Source of the DNA: an uncultured Bacteroides sp.
Lineage (GTDB): Bacteria > Bacteroidota > Bacteroidia > Bacteroidales > Bacteroidaceae
NCBI GenBank assembly: GCA_944322275.1
Contig: CALUOV010000211.1
Coordinates: 1 to 39,196, forward strand
Direction: 5' to 3'
Length of the DNA stretch: 39,196 bases
Every line of letters begins with the position of its first letter. Position 1 is the stretch's first letter. The notes beneath the pieces were generated by a model. It saw nothing but the letters and a program-made list of their open reading frames with translations, searched no databases and was not told the DNA's origin. Positions 9,363 to 19,542 of this stretch are shown here, piece by piece. The position numbers and the translations under genes are program-made.

Positions 9363-11252
9363 ATGGAATATACGATTCTTATCCTACTCCTTCCTTTCCT
9401 CTCCTTCCTTACTTTGGGAGTGGGAGGCAAATGGATGTCCCACCGTACGGCGGGGCTTATCGGTACGGTGGTACTGGGTGTGGTGACCGTCTTGTCGTAC
9501 TTGACGGCGTTCACGTACTTCACCGCTCCTCGATTGGCTGATGGTACGTATGAGACACTGATGCCTTATAACTTCCGTTGGTTACCCTTCACTGAACGGC
9601 TGAGCATTGACATGGGTATCTTGCTCGACCCCATCTCGGTGGTGATGTTGATTGTCATCAGTACGGTTAGCCTGATGGTTCACATCTACTCCTTTGGGTA
9701 CATGAAAGGTGAACGCGGATTTCAGCGTTACTATGCTTTCCTCTCGCTGTTCACTATGTCCATGTTGGGACTGGTTGTGGCCACGAATATTTTTCAGATG
9801 TATTTGTTCTGGGAGTTGGTGGGTGTGTCGTCCTACCTGCTTATCGGTTTCTACTATACGAAGCCTGCTGCTATCGCCGCCTCCAAGAAAGCGTTCATCG
9901 TGACCCGTTTTGCCGATTTGGGCTTTCTCATTGGCATTCTTATTTATGGCTATTATGTAGGGACTTATACCTTTACGACCGAGGCGATGATGCTGATGAA
10001 GGGTGGATCCATGTTGCCGTTGGCTTTGGGACTGATGTTCATCGGTGGTGCTGGTAAGAGTGCCATGTTCCCGTTGCACATCTGGTTGCCTGATGCCATG
10101 GAAGGTCCGACACCTGTTAGTGCCTTGATTCATGCGGCGACGATGGTGGTGGCAGGTGTTTACTTGGTTGCCCGTATGTTCCCGCTCTTCATTGCATACG
10201 CTCCGGAAACGTTGCACATTGTGGCCTATGTGGGTGCTTTTACCGCCTTCTATGCCGCCAGTGTGGCTTGTGTGCAGAGTGATATCAAACGCGTATTGGC
10301 TTTCTCTACCATTTCGCAGATTGGTTTCATGATGGTGGCTTTGGGTGTCTGCACTTCTGCCGACCCGCATCACGGTGGTTTGGGTTACATGGCTGGTATG
10401 TTCCACTTGTTCACCCACGCCATGTTCAAGGCGTTGCTGTTCCTCTGCGCGGGTAGCATCATCCATGCGGTACACAGCAACGAAATGTCGGCCATGGGAG
10501 GCTTGCGCAAATATATGCCAGTCACGCACTGGACATTCCTCATCGCCTGCCTGGCCATTGCGGGTATCTGGCCACTCTCCGGCTTTTTCTCGAAGGATGA
10601 GATACTGGCCGCCTGCTTCCAGTTCAGCCCGGTGATGGGTTGGGTAATGACGTTCATCGCCGGTATGACGGCGTTCTACATGTTCCGTCTGTACTTCGGC
10701 ATCTTCTGGGGCACGGAAAACAAGGAACTGCACACCGAACATACGCCGCACGAGAGTCCGCTCACGATGACCGTGCCGCTGATTATCCTGGCTGCCATCA
10801 CGGTGGTATGCGGATGGGCATTGCCTTTCGGCCATTTGGTATCCTCCAATGGCCAGGCCTACGACATCCATATAGATTGGACCGTGGCAGGCATGAGCCT
10901 TGCCGTAGCTGCTACGGCTATTGCGATTGCCACCTCAATGTACCTGTACGAACGACAACCTCTGGCCGATGCCCTGCAACGTCGCTTCCGTGGTTTATGG
11001 ACGGCTGCTTACCACCGCTTCTATATCGATGAAGTATACCAATTCATCACGCACCGGATTATTTTTGCCTGCATCAGTCGTCCCATTGCTTGGTGGGACC
11101 GTCACGTGGTGGATGGCTTCTTTAACTTCTTGGCGTGGAGTTCACAAGCTTCGAGCGATTCCATCCGGACGTTGCAGAGCGGTCGCGTGCAGCAATACGC
11201 ATTGGTCTTTTTGCTCGGTGTGTTGGCATTGATACTTATATTAATGGTGTAA
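9363..11252 (+). CDS. nuoL: NADH-quinone oxidoreductase subunit L
   Basis: Distal antiporter-like proton-pumping subunit of complex I. The 629 residues hold the proton-translocation core: the conserved Glu in LFWELVGVSSYLLIGFYY, the Lys in GGAGKSAMFPLHIWLPDAM, the His-rich helix HAATMVVAGVYLVAR, and the second-half Lys/His region around DIKRVLAFSTISQIGFMM. The C-terminus has a long amphipathic segment (QRRFRGLWTAAYHRFYIDEVYQF) leading to a final hydrophobic helix, consistent with the lateral HL helix that bridges M and N. Length is normal. Confidence 0.95.
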   Translation: MEYTILILLLPFLSFLTLGVGGKWMSHRTAGLIGTVVLGVVTVLSYLTAFTYFTAPRLADGTYETLMPYNFRWLPFTERLSIDMGILLDPISVVMLIVISTVSLMVHIYSFGYMKGERGFQRYYAFLSLFTMSMLGLVVATNIFQMYLFWELVGVSSYLLIGFYYTKPAAIAASKKAFIVTRFADLGFLIGILIYGYYVGTYTFTTEAMMLMKGGSMLPLALGLMFIGGAGKSAMFPLHIWLPDAMEGPTPVSALIHAATMVVAGVYLVARMFPLFIAYAPETLHIVAYVGAFTAFYAASVACVQSDIKRVLAFSTISQIGFMMVALGVCTSADPHHGGLGYMAGMFHLFTHAMFKALLFLCAGSIIHAVHSNEMSAMGGLRKYMPVTHWTFLIACLAIAGIWPLSGFFSKDEILAACFQFSPVMGWVMTFIAGMTAFYMFRLYFGIFWGTENKELHTEHTPHESPLTMTVPLIILAAITVVCGWALPFGHLVSSNGQAYDIHIDWTVAGMSLAVAATAIAIATSMYLYERQPLADALQRRFRGLWTAAYHRFYIDEVYQFITHRIIFACISRPIAWWDRHVVDGFFNFLAWSSQASSDSIRTLQSGRVQQYALVFLLGVLALILILMV

Positions 11253-11291
11253 TGACTCATAGTTTCTAATGGATAATTTATACTTAGCATA

Positions 11292-12776
11292 ATGAACTTC
11301 TTATCTTTATTTGTTCTGATTCCGTTGCTGATGTTACTGGGGCTTTGGCTGAGCCGCAACATCAGTCAGATACGTGCGGTGATGGTGACAGGTGCCTCGG
11401 CATTGGTAGCGCTTTCCGTGGCACTGACTGTGATGTATCTCAACGCGCGTAGTAACGGGGCTGCGGACGAAATGCTGTTCTGCGCCGATATGGTTTGGTA
11501 TCCCGCCCTTAACATTCATTACTCCGTGGGAGTGGATGGCATTTCGGTAGCCATGTTGTTGCTGTCGTCCATCATTGTCTTTACCGGTACGTTTGCTTCT
11601 TGGCGATTGCAGCCGCTTACTAAGGAATACTTCCTTTGGTTCACGTTCTTGTCATTAGGCGTGTTCGGCTTCTTCATCTCCATCGACCTGTTCACCATGT
11701 TCATGTTCTACGAGGTGGCCTTGATACCGATGTATTTGCTCATCGGCGTTTGGGGAAGCGGTCACAAGGAATATTCCGCCATGAAGCTGACGCTGATGTT
11801 GATGGGTGGTTCCGCTTTCCTGCTGATAGGCATCTTGGGCATCTACTACGGTAGCGGTGCCACAACGATGAACCTGTTGGAGATTGCAGGGCTGCATAAC
11901 ATTCCCATTGAACAACAGCGTATTTGGTTCCCGCTTACTTTCCTGGGCTTTGGTGTGTTGGGCGCTTTGTTTCCCTTCCATACATGGAGTCCCGATGGTC
12001 ATGCATCAGCGCCTACGGCGGTGTCCATGCTGCATGCCGGCGTGTTGATGAAGTTAGGAGGTTATGGCTGTTTCCGCATAGCCATGTACCTGATGCCGGA
12101 AGCCGCGCAGGAATTGGGATGGATATTTATCATATTGACGGGTATCTCGGTAGTGTACGGTGCTTTCTCTGCGTGTGTGCAGACAGACTTGAAGTATATC
12201 AACGCTTACTCCAGTGTGAGTCATTGCGGCCTGGTGCTTTTCGCCATCCTGATGATGAATCAGACTGCAAGTACGGGTGCCGTGCTCCAGATGTTGAGCC
12301 ACGGACTGATGACCGCCCTCTTCTTTGCCCTCATCGGTATGATATATGGTCGTACGCATACTCGTGACGTCCGCGAGCTGAACGGATTGATGAAGATTAT
12401 GCCTTTCCTGTCCGTTTGCTATGTTATTGCCGGTTTGGCCAACTTGGGCTTGCCGGGTTTGAGCGGCTTTGTGGCAGAGATGACAATCTTCAACGGAGCT
12501 TTCGAGCATGCCGATACCTTCCATCGCACATGGACCGTTATCGCTACCTGTAGCATTGTTATCACGGCAGTCTATATTCTTCGTTTAGTGGGTAAGATAC
12601 TTTATGGCACTTGTACGAACAAGCATCATCTGGCTCTGACCGATGCCACTTGGGACGAACGCACCGCGGTTATTATTCTTATAGTTTGCGTAGCGGCTTT
12701 GGGTATGGCTCCGTGGTGGATAAGTGATATGATTGGCGAGAGTGTCCTGCCGATAGTGAATGTGCTTAATATATAA
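11292..12776 (+). CDS. nuoM: NADH-quinone oxidoreductase subunit M
   Basis: Middle antiporter-like proton-pumping subunit of complex I, 494 residues and about 14 transmembrane helices. Key residues appear in MFYEVALIPMYLLIGVWG (conserved Glu of helix 5), GALFPFHTWSPDGHASAPTA, LHAGVLMKLGGYG (conserved Lys of helix 8) and QTDLKYINAYSSVSHCGLV. It begins 39 nt after nuoL. Confidence 0.95.
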   Translation: MNFLSLFVLIPLLMLLGLWLSRNISQIRAVMVTGASALVALSVALTVMYLNARSNGAADEMLFCADMVWYPALNIHYSVGVDGISVAMLLLSSIIVFTGTFASWRLQPLTKEYFLWFTFLSLGVFGFFISIDLFTMFMFYEVALIPMYLLIGVWGSGHKEYSAMKLTLMLMGGSAFLLIGILGIYYGSGATTMNLLEIAGLHNIPIEQQRIWFPLTFLGFGVLGALFPFHTWSPDGHASAPTAVSMLHAGVLMKLGGYGCFRIAMYLMPEAAQELGWIFIILTGISVVYGAFSACVQTDLKYINAYSSVSHCGLVLFAILMMNQTASTGAVLQMLSHGLMTALFFALIGMIYGRTHTRDVRELNGLMKIMPFLSVCYVIAGLANLGLPGLSGFVAEMTIFNGAFEHADTFHRTWTVIATCSIVITAVYILRLVGKILYGTCTNKHHLALTDATWDERTAVIILIVCVAALGMAPWWISDMIGESVLPIVNVLNI

Positions 12777-12806
12777 TTGATAACTTCTAATTCAGATTTG
12801 TATTCC

Positions 12807-14246
12807 ATGGATTACAGTCAATTTCTCGTGATGAAAGAAGAGCTGTCGCTGATAGCCGTTATTCTCATCCTCTTCATAGCTGACCTCTTTATGAGTCCGG
12901 ATGCGCACAAGCGTGACGGACGTCCGGTGCTGAACACCATGTTGCCTGTGGCTCTGATGCTGATACATATTGTGGTCACCATCGTACCAGGTCCGGTGGC
13001 TGAAGCTTTTGGTGGTATGTACTACAATAGTCCCATTCAGCATATTGTGAAGTCTATTCTCAGCGTTGGTACGCTTATTGTGTTCCTCATGGCTCATGAA
13101 TGGATGCGCCGTCCCGATACGGCAGTCAAACAAGGAGAGTTCTACTTCCTGACGCTTAGTACGCTGTTGGGTATGTATTTCATGATTTCAGCCGGCCACT
13201 TCCTGATGTTCTTCATCGGACTGGAGACCGCCAGCATCCCGATGGCGGCTTTGGTGGCGTTCGATAAGTATCGCCATCACTCTGCCGAGGCAGGTGCCAA
13301 GTACATTCTGACCGCTTTGTTTTCCAGTGGCCTGTTGCTGTTTGGCCTTTCGTTAATATATGGTACGACAGGAACACTCTATTTTGCAGATCTGCCCGCA
13401 CGGATGGACGGAAACGCCTTGCAAGTAATGGCTTTTGTGTTCTTCTTTGCCGGTATGGGCTTCAAGATTTCGTTGGTTCCGTTCCATTTGTGGACGGCCG
13501 ATGTTTATGAAGGAGCGCCTAGTACGGTGACTGCTTACCTAAGCGTGGTTTCCAAAGGTTCTGCTGCTTTTGTTCTGATGGCAATCCTTTATAAAGTATT
13601 TGCCCCGATGGTTGACCAATGGCAGGAAGTTCTCTACTGGATAACGATTGCTTCCATCACCTTGGCCAACCTCTTTGCCCTGCGTCAGCAGAATCTGATG
13701 CGACTGATGGCCTTCAGTAGTATTTCCCAGGCCGGTTACATCATGTTGGGTGTTATCAGCGGCACGGCTCAAGGTATGACGGCTTTAGTGTACTATGTGC
13801 TGATTTATTTGTTCGCAAACTTGGGCGTGTTTACCGTTCTCACCATTGTTTACCTACGCTCGCAGAAGATTAGTTTGGAGGATTATAACGGTCTTTATCG
13901 TACTAATCCCAAGTTGGCGTTCCTTATGACTTTGGCCTTGTTTTCGTTGGCGGGTATTCCGCCGTTCGCGGGCTTTTTCTCGAAGTTCTTCATCTTTGCG
14001 GCGGCTTTCCACAGTGGTTTCCACCTGCTGGTGTTCATTGCGTTGGTCAATACGGTCATTTCGCTCTACTACTACCTGCGTGTAGTGAAAGCCATGTACA
14101 TCAATCCGAGCGATGAGCCTATCGCTGCTTTTCAGAGCGACAATTACACCCGTGCCAGTTTGCTGATATGTACTGCCGGCATCTTGGTATTGAGTATTGC
14201 CAGTGTCGTTTACGACTCTATCGGTCATTATTCGTTTGGAATGTAA
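12807..14246 (+). CDS. nuoN: NADH-quinone oxidoreductase subunit N
   Basis: Proximal antiporter-like proton-pumping subunit of complex I and last gene of the operon. The ATG at 12807 ([15 protein letters not shown]) gives 479 residues; an in-frame TTG at 12777 would abut the nuoM stop and is less likely. Conserved pump motifs include [15 protein letters not shown] (helix 5 Glu), [24 protein letters not shown] (helix 7 Lys) and [23 protein letters not shown] rho-independent terminator follows 39 nt after the stop. Confidence 0.95.
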   Translation: MDYSQFLVMKEELSLIAVILILFIADLFMSPDAHKRDGRPVLNTMLPVALMLIHIVVTIVPGPVAEAFGGMYYNSPIQHIVKSILSVGTLIVFLMAHEWMRRPDTAVKQGEFYFLTLSTLLGMYFMISAGHFLMFFIGLETASIPMAALVAFDKYRHHSAEAGAKYILTALFSSGLLLFGLSLIYGTTGTLYFADLPARMDGNALQVMAFVFFFAGMGFKISLVPFHLWTADVYEGAPSTVTAYLSVVSKGSAAFVLMAILYKVFAPMVDQWQEVLYWITIASITLANLFALRQQNLMRLMAFSSISQAGYIMLGVISGTAQGMTALVYYVLIYLFANLGVFTVLTIVYLRSQKISLEDYNGLYRTNPKLAFLMTLALFSLAGIPPFAGFFSKFFIFAAAFHSGFHLLVFIALVNTVISLYYYLRVVKAMYINPSDEPIAAFQSDNYTRASLLICTAGILVLSIASVVYDSIGHYSFGM

Positions 14247-14285
14247 TATTACACCATATTATATTATATATAATACGAATTCAGG

Positions 14286-14332
14286 AAGCGGTTGTTTTTT
14301 CCCTTGTGTTAGGAAAGAGAAACCGCTTTTTT
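14286..14332 (+). terminator. Terminator of the nuo operon
   Basis: AAGCGGTT (14286-14293) pairs with AACCGCTT (14321-14328). The following U/C-rich and purine-rich strands extend the stem by about eight further pairs with some G-U wobble, leaving a short loop near 14302-14310. The 3' arm runs into TTTTTT. This is a strong intrinsic terminator and marks the left boundary of the polysaccharide locus. Confidence 0.85.
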
Positions 14333-14364
14333 AGGCTTGTTCCAATTGTATTTCTTATCCTTTC

Positions 14365-14430
14365 TAGAGGGTATTCTTTTTCTTCCTGTCAGATAATCTT
14401 CTTTTCTATAGAGGATAATCCTCTTTTTTA
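14365..14430 (+). repeat. Three degenerate 22-bp tandem units upstream of susC1
   Basis: Units at 14365-14386, 14387-14408 and 14409-14430 align at a constant 22-bp step. Unit 1 matches unit 3 at about 15 of 22 positions and unit 2 matches unit 3 at about 16. The third contains a perfect inverted repeat, AGAGGAT-A-ATCCTCT (14410-14424), followed by T residues. T-richness inflates the similarity. The rest of the gap up to susC1 at 14736 is AT-rich; I see no gene in it and no exact TAnnTTTG box. Confidence 0.4.
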
Positions 14431-14735
14431 TTATCAGTACTACTTTGTGTGTATGAGTATGCTGATGATTATATTTTATAATTTAATAAAATAATGTTTC
14501 ATTCTTATTGGATTAAAATTTCTCTTTAGACGGAAGAATTTCATCCTTTTTATTCGTTCCTTTGAGATGGAGAAATTTACGAAAGGGCTTTTATGGGTGA
14601 AAAAATGCTCAAAAAGGATGAATATTTGCGCATTCACCTTTTCTTGGCATTTCTTTATCACTCATTAGTGCTAAAAAATTCAACTTAGCAGCGCTTTAAA
14701 TAAAATAATGTTTAACTTAAAATCTTTTATATTTT

Positions 14736-17700
14736 ATGATGAGCGATAAACTATTCTTTGGCAAAACATTAAGTCTGTCTCTCTTATTGTTTTGCTTCTT
14801 TATGGTGGCAGCCTCAGGTGTGAAGGCTGATACGAGGCAGGATACCGGAAAATACAAAGTGACCGGTGTAGTAAAGGACAATTTAGGTGAATTTGTTATT
14901 GGCGCGAGTGTAGTCGAGAAAGGCACGACCAATGGTGTTATTACTGGCTTGGACGGAAATTTCTCTTTGCAGGTTACACCGAATTCTACGTTGTCTGTTT
15001 CATTTGTGGGATATGCCACGCAAGAGTTTACGGTCAGTCAGGATGGCATGAATCTGAATGTCATTCTTTCCGAGAATTCGGAAATGATAGATGAAGTGGT
15101 CGTTGTAGGTTATGGCGTGCAGAAGAAAGAGAACCTGACAGGTTCAGTTGCTGCCGTTCAGTTTGATGAATTGGCGTCTATGCCTGTAGCCAATACTACG
15201 AATATGCTACAAGGACGTCTGCCTGGTGTAGTACTGACTGGTAATGGTGCACAAGCCGGACATGATAGCCCGGAAATCCGTATTCGTGGTGTAGGTACTA
15301 TGGGGGATGCGGATAAGAACAATCCGATGGTGCTGATTGACGGTGTAGAAAGCAGCATTGCTCAGATGGCTGATCTGCCTGCTGATGATATTGCCAGTGT
15401 TTCCGTATTGAAGGATGCCGCTTCAGCCGCAATCTACGGTGTACGTGCCGCAAATGGTGTCATTCTGGTGACGACTAAGCGTGGCGCGGAACAGAAACCG
15501 TCCATCACTTATACAGGTAGTATTGCCATTCAGCAGGCTACGGTGTTGCCGGATTATGTGAACTCCTATGAATGGGCAAGGATGTACAACGAAGCTCAGC
15601 CTTCCAAGGCTTATACGGATGACATGTTGGAAGCGCTGCGTACCGGTTCGGATCCTGACCATTTTGCCAATACGGATTGGGCTGATGAGATGTTCCGTAC
15701 GGCTCCCATGCATCAGCATCATCTTTCCGTCACAGGTGGTAGTAAAGATGTACATTACATGATCTCTACCCAGTACTTTAAGCAGGAAGGTATTCTGAAA
15801 AATACGTCTAACCAGCGTTTCAACTTCCGCTCTAATGTAGATGCCAAGTTAGGTATCGTAAAGATAGGTTTGAATCTTTCCGGTAGCCGTCAAAGCATAG
15901 AAGAACCTACCACGGATATCGGTGGAGATGGTTTAATGAGATACCTGACGTGGTATACTCGTCCTACTGTTCCTGTTACTTATTCGAATGGTCATTATGG
16001 TTATGTAGACGGTAACCCATTCATTTCTTCCACTGTTTTCAAGAATCCTATTTATGCGTTGAACAATGGTTATAAGGATAATAAGCACTACCGTTTCGAT
16101 GGGCAGTTTTATGGAGAGATAGATATCTGGAAAGGTTTGAAGTTCCGTTCCAGTTTGGCATACAAATATTATATGAACGACACTTCTACATACAATCCGA
16201 AGTCGTTAGCCGTGTACGATGCCGATGGCAACGAACTTCAGCCGGCGGGTACCATGAACTCATTGAGCGATTATCATTATTTGGAGACCAGTTATATCAA
16301 CGAAAACATCTTGACCTATAACAACCGTATCGGTAAGCATGAGTTTAGCGTTCTTTTGGGTCATTCTATCCAGGGTAGCCGTTGGGATTCCAATACAGCG
16401 GGTATTCAGGACTTCCCGACCGAGAATATTTACGAGTTGAACGGTGGCTCACAAAATCCTTCTGTGGCGGGTGAAGCGGTAGAGACAGCTTTGCAGTCCT
16501 TCTTTGGCCGTGTCAACTACAATTATGACGGGCGCTATTTGTTCGAGGCCAATGTACGTCATGACGGTTCTTCTCGCTTGCCTAAGAATAACCGCTACGC
16601 TACTTTCCCCTCTTTTTCGGGCGCATGGCTCATCTCGAGTGAGAGTTTCATGGAAGATGTGGATTGGTTAAGCTCCTTGAAGATACGTGCCAGCTGGGGT
16701 AAGCTAGGTAACCAGGAAATCGGTGATTATGCTTATGTAGAGACCTTGGGTGCGCAGGGCGGTTACTATTTCGGTGACAATAAGTATATCGGTATGCGCA
16801 AGACGAAGATAGCCAACGAAGACATCAAGTGGGAGACTACAACGATTACCGATGTGGGTTTGGACGCTTCTTTCCTTCAGAGCCGCATCAACGTGACATT
16901 CGACTGGTACAACAAGACCACTTCGGACATTTTGCTTCAACTTCCCATGCCTAACATCTACCTGGGTTCATTGAGCGCTCCTTATCAGAATGCCGGTAAG
17001 GTTCGTAACTTAGGTTGGGAGCTTGCCGTCAATTATTACGATGGGGCAGGCGATTGGCAATGGCAGGCTGGCGTATCACTGGCTGGTGTGAAGAATGAAA
17101 TTCTCGATATGAAAGGACAGGAAAGCATTGACGGACACACCATCAATCGCGAAGGTGAAGCCATCAATTCCTATTATGGCTTGAAAGCTTTAGGTATTTA
17201 CCGTACTGAGGAAGATTTGGAACGTTATCCGGCTACAATCAACGGACAGGCTCCGCAACTGGGTGACATCATTTACGATGATGTCAGCAAAGACGGTAAT
17301 ATCACGGAAGATGATGACCGCCAGATCATTGGTAATCCGTTCCCGAAGTTGCAATTTTCTTTCAACTTGGGCTTCTCTTGGAAGAATCTGGATGTAACGA
17401 CCTTCTGGCAAGGCATTGCCGGTCTTGACCGCTTTAATTGGGATGAGACAACCATTTCGAATGGAGGTAACAAAACGACTCGTTGGTTGGATCGGTGGTC
17501 GACTGATAATATTGATGGAAGTATGCCTCGGTTGGGTAATACGAACAATGATATTTATTCATCATTCTGGTTGACTAAAGGTGACTATTTGCGTTTGAAG
17601 AACATCGAAATTGGTTATACCTTCCGTAACGAAGCATGGATGTCCAAATTGGGCGTCAAGAGCTTGCGCCTTTACGTAGCCGGAACGAATCTGCTGACGT

Positions 17701-17807
17701 TTACATCGTTGGATGATTACGACCCGGAGAAACAGAGCGGTGATATGCGTAACGATGTTCACCCTAACACGAAGACTTATTCATTTGGTGTTAACGTTAA
17801 ATTCTAA
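14736..17807 (+). CDS. SusC/RagA-family TonB-dependent outer-membrane transporter (pair 1)
   Basis: Outer-membrane beta-barrel that imports oligosaccharides, with a SusD-like lipoprotein as its lid. The 1023 residues begin with a signal peptide (hydrophobic core LSLSLLLFCFFMVAASG, cleavage near VKA). A carboxypeptidase-D-like N-terminal domain follows (YKVTGVVKDNLGEFVIGASV, GLDGNFSL, VSFVGYATQE). The TonB-box/plug start is EVVVVGYGVQKKENLTGSVA. The plug itself contains LQGRLPGVVLTGNG, IRIRGVGTMG and the family motif SVLKDAASAAIYGVRAANGVILVTTK. The barrel ends in a C-terminal aromatic strand (YSFGVNVKF). It is immediately followed by its SusD partner. The start may be either of two adjacent ATGs (14736 or 14739). 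Confidence 0.95.
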   Translation: MMSDKLFFGKTLSLSLLLFCFFMVAASGVKADTRQDTGKYKVTGVVKDNLGEFVIGASVVEKGTTNGVITGLDGNFSLQVTPNSTLSVSFVGYATQEFTVSQDGMNLNVILSENSEMIDEVVVVGYGVQKKENLTGSVAAVQFDELASMPVANTTNMLQGRLPGVVLTGNGAQAGHDSPEIRIRGVGTMGDADKNNPMVLIDGVESSIAQMADLPADDIASVSVLKDAASAAIYGVRAANGVILVTTKRGAEQKPSITYTGSIAIQQATVLPDYVNSYEWARMYNEAQPSKAYTDDMLEALRTGSDPDHFANTDWADEMFRTAPMHQHHLSVTGGSKDVHYMISTQYFKQEGILKNTSNQRFNFRSNVDAKLGIVKIGLNLSGSRQSIEEPTTDIGGDGLMRYLTWYTRPTVPVTYSNGHYGYVDGNPFISSTVFKNPIYALNNGYKDNKHYRFDGQFYGEIDIWKGLKFRSSLAYKYYMNDTSTYNPKSLAVYDADGNELQPAGTMNSLSDYHYLETSYINENILTYNNRIGKHEFSVLLGHSIQGSRWDSNTAGIQDFPTENIYELNGGSQNPSVAGEAVETALQSFFGRVNYNYDGRYLFEANVRHDGSSRLPKNNRYATFPSFSGAWLISSESFMEDVDWLSSLKIRASWGKLGNQEIGDYAYVETLGAQGGYYFGDNKYIGMRKTKIANEDIKWETTTITDVGLDASFLQSRINVTFDWYNKTTSDILLQLPMPNIYLGSLSAPYQNAGKVRNLGWELAVNYYDGAGDWQWQAGVSLAGVKNEILDMKGQESIDGHTINREGEAINSYYGLKALGIYRTEEDLERYPATINGQAPQLGDIIYDDVSKDGNITEDDDRQIIGNPFPKLQFSFNLGFSWKNLDVTTFWQGIAGLDRFNWDETTISNGGNKTTRWLDRWSTDNIDGSMPRLGNTNNDIYSSFWLTKGDYLRLKNIEIGYTFRNEAWMSKLGVKSLRLYVAGTNLLTFTSLDDYDPEKQSGDMRNDVHPNTKTYSFGVNVKF

Positions 17808-17822
17808 ACAGACATAGCAATT

Positions 17823-19424
17823 ATGAAACTAATAAATAAATATCTGACACTCGGTCTGATGGCCGGAACATTGACTGCTGCCACTTCTTGTTCTGACAGT
17901 TTCCTACAGAAGGATTCGCTGACCGAAATATCTTCTTCTACTTTCTGGCAGACACCGGAAGACGCCATGATGGCACTCACGGCATGTTACGATGCTTTGC
18001 AAAGCAATTGGCTGTACAATTCGGATCAATATACTTTCGGCCCTTTGTACATGGAATGTATCTCGGACAATGGAGGTCATTTCAATTGGAGCGGTTGGGT
18101 ACCGGGTTATGATGTAGCCATGGGTATACAGAATTCTTCATCATGGGTGTTTTCTGACTATTGGAACGCTTGTTATGAAACCATTAACCGCTGTAATCTT
18201 TTGATAGCCAACGTTGATCAGGTGGAAGGATTGTCCGATGAGGAAAAAGAACGCTACAAAGCCGAGGCTATCGTGCTGCGTTCGTTGATGTATACCAACT
18301 TGACCATCACATATCAGGATGTGCCTTATCTGACCGAGCCGTTGACGTTGGAGAATGCCGAGTGCGCCAAGACCGATCGTGCAACGATTGTGGAGAATGT
18401 GATGTCTGATCTGAAAACGAGTGCTGAAGTATTGCTTCAGACGGCAGACAGAGGCCGTGTGACCAAAGGTGCCGCACTGGCTATTCTGGGGCGTATTGCG
18501 TTATACAATGAAAAATGGTCAGATGCTATTGCCGCTTATCGCGAAATCATGGGATTGGGATATTCACTCTATGACGATTACGATGAATTGTTTACCCAGA
18601 CCGGAGAGACTTCCAATGAAATCATTTTTGCCGTGCGTTACGAAGGTCCAGGAGTAAGTGAAGGCGCTGCCTACAACGCTCATTGGAATACGCCTTTGGA
18701 AGCCATGAACGGAACGCTTGATTTGGCAGACGATTACTACGTGCAAGCTACCGGATTGAAGACTGCCGATACTAACTATGGTGTTATGAACGGTGGGGTA
18801 TTGGATGTCTCTCAGCCCAATGCCGCACACTTTGAAGGGCGTGACCCTCGTTTGTACACGACCCTGTTTGTTCCCGGTATGTATTGGAATGGCAGAGGCG
18901 GAGAAGGCGCCTGGTATGGCGGTGCCGCCGCTTCTCTTTCGATGGTTTACGTCATGAAGTATTTTGATGACACCGATACGAATAACTCATGGGACAACGG
19001 ACAGGACTTTTACATCGTGCGTTATGCCGAAGTGCTGCTTTCATTGGCTGAGGCGCTGGTGCAGAGCGGAGACTACGATGAAGCAGAGGTACGTGACCTA
19101 ATCAATCAGATTCGTCAGCGTCCCAGTGTCAACATGCCTCGTGTGGAGGATGTGGAAGGCACCGGTTTGTCGGCCGATCGTTTGCTTGAAATTATCAAGC
19201 ACGAACGTCGTGTGGAGTTGGCTTTTGAAGGTCTGCGTCTGTTTGATGTATACCGTTGGCACGAATTGGACAAGGCTGTAGCCAATATAGAGCATGAACG
19301 TACGAGTCTGGGATTGGCTTACGAAACCCGTACCTACAATGGCGAGCGCGACTATGTATGGCCCATCCCGTTGGCTGAGTTGAATTCAAACTCCATGTTG
19401 GAGCAACATGAGCTTTGGCAATAA
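17823..19424 (+). CDS. SusD/RagB-family glycan-binding lipoprotein (pair 1)
   Basis: Surface lipoprotein that captures glycans and caps the upstream SusC-like transporter. The 533 residues carry a lipoprotein signal with the lipobox ATSC, lipidated at C23, followed by SDSFLQKDSLTEISSSTFWQTPEDA, the typical SusD N-terminus. The helical TPR-like core shows YWNACYETINRCNLLIANV and EAIVLRSLMYTNLTITYQDVPYL. The C-terminal RagB/SusD segment shows FYIVRYAEVLLSLAEALVQSGD, LIKHERRVELAFEGLRLFDVYRW-like sequence and a final VWPIPLAELNSN. It lies 15 nt after susC1 and ends before a terminator, so pair 1 is a two-gene unit. The glycan ligand cannot be read from the sequence. Confidence 0.95.
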   Translation: MKLINKYLTLGLMAGTLTAATSCSDSFLQKDSLTEISSSTFWQTPEDAMMALTACYDALQSNWLYNSDQYTFGPLYMECISDNGGHFNWSGWVPGYDVAMGIQNSSSWVFSDYWNACYETINRCNLLIANVDQVEGLSDEEKERYKAEAIVLRSLMYTNLTITYQDVPYLTEPLTLENAECAKTDRATIVENVMSDLKTSAEVLLQTADRGRVTKGAALAILGRIALYNEKWSDAIAAYREIMGLGYSLYDDYDELFTQTGETSNEIIFAVRYEGPGVSEGAAYNAHWNTPLEAMNGTLDLADDYYVQATGLKTADTNYGVMNGGVLDVSQPNAAHFEGRDPRLYTTLFVPGMYWNGRGGEGAWYGGAAASLSMVYVMKYFDDTDTNNSWDNGQDFYIVRYAEVLLSLAEALVQSGDYDEAEVRDLINQIRQRPSVNMPRVEDVEGTGLSADRLLEIIKHERRVELAFEGLRLFDVYRWHELDKAVANIEHERTSLGLAYETRTYNGERDYVWPIPLAELNSNSMLEQHELWQ

Positions 19425-19449
19425 CCGGGTTCATTGATCAGAGAAAAAG

Positions 19450-19490
19450 ATGGCACAGATTGGGTGTATAATCTGTGCCATTTTCCTTTT
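19450..19490 (+). terminator. Terminator after SusC/SusD pair 1
   Basis: A perfect 12-bp stem, ATGGCACAGATT (19450-19461) and AATCTGTGCCAT (19470-19481), has an 8-nt loop and is followed by a T-rich run to 19490. It separates the susCD1 transcript from the next gene, which has its own promoter box 8 bp further on. Confidence 0.9.
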
Positions 19491-19497
19491 AAATAAA

Positions 19498-19505
19498 TAT
19501 ATTTG
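19498..19505 (+). promoter_or_regulatory. Promoter box of the beta-helix lipoprotein gene
   Basis: TATATTTG matches TAnnTTTG exactly. It lies directly downstream of the terminator and 37 bp upstream of the ATG at 19543, so this gene is probably transcribed separately from pair 1. No clear -33 TTTG is seen. Confidence 0.5.
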
Positions 19506-19542
19506 CAGATAAATGGAATTTATCCTTTAAACCTTTATTCCG

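Noticed and set aside
9582..10871. Long open frame (429 codons) on the minus strand
   Set aside because: It is wholly antisense to nuoL. Its translation is a His/Gln/Arg-rich sequence without any fold signature, as expected from the codon bias of the opposite strand.
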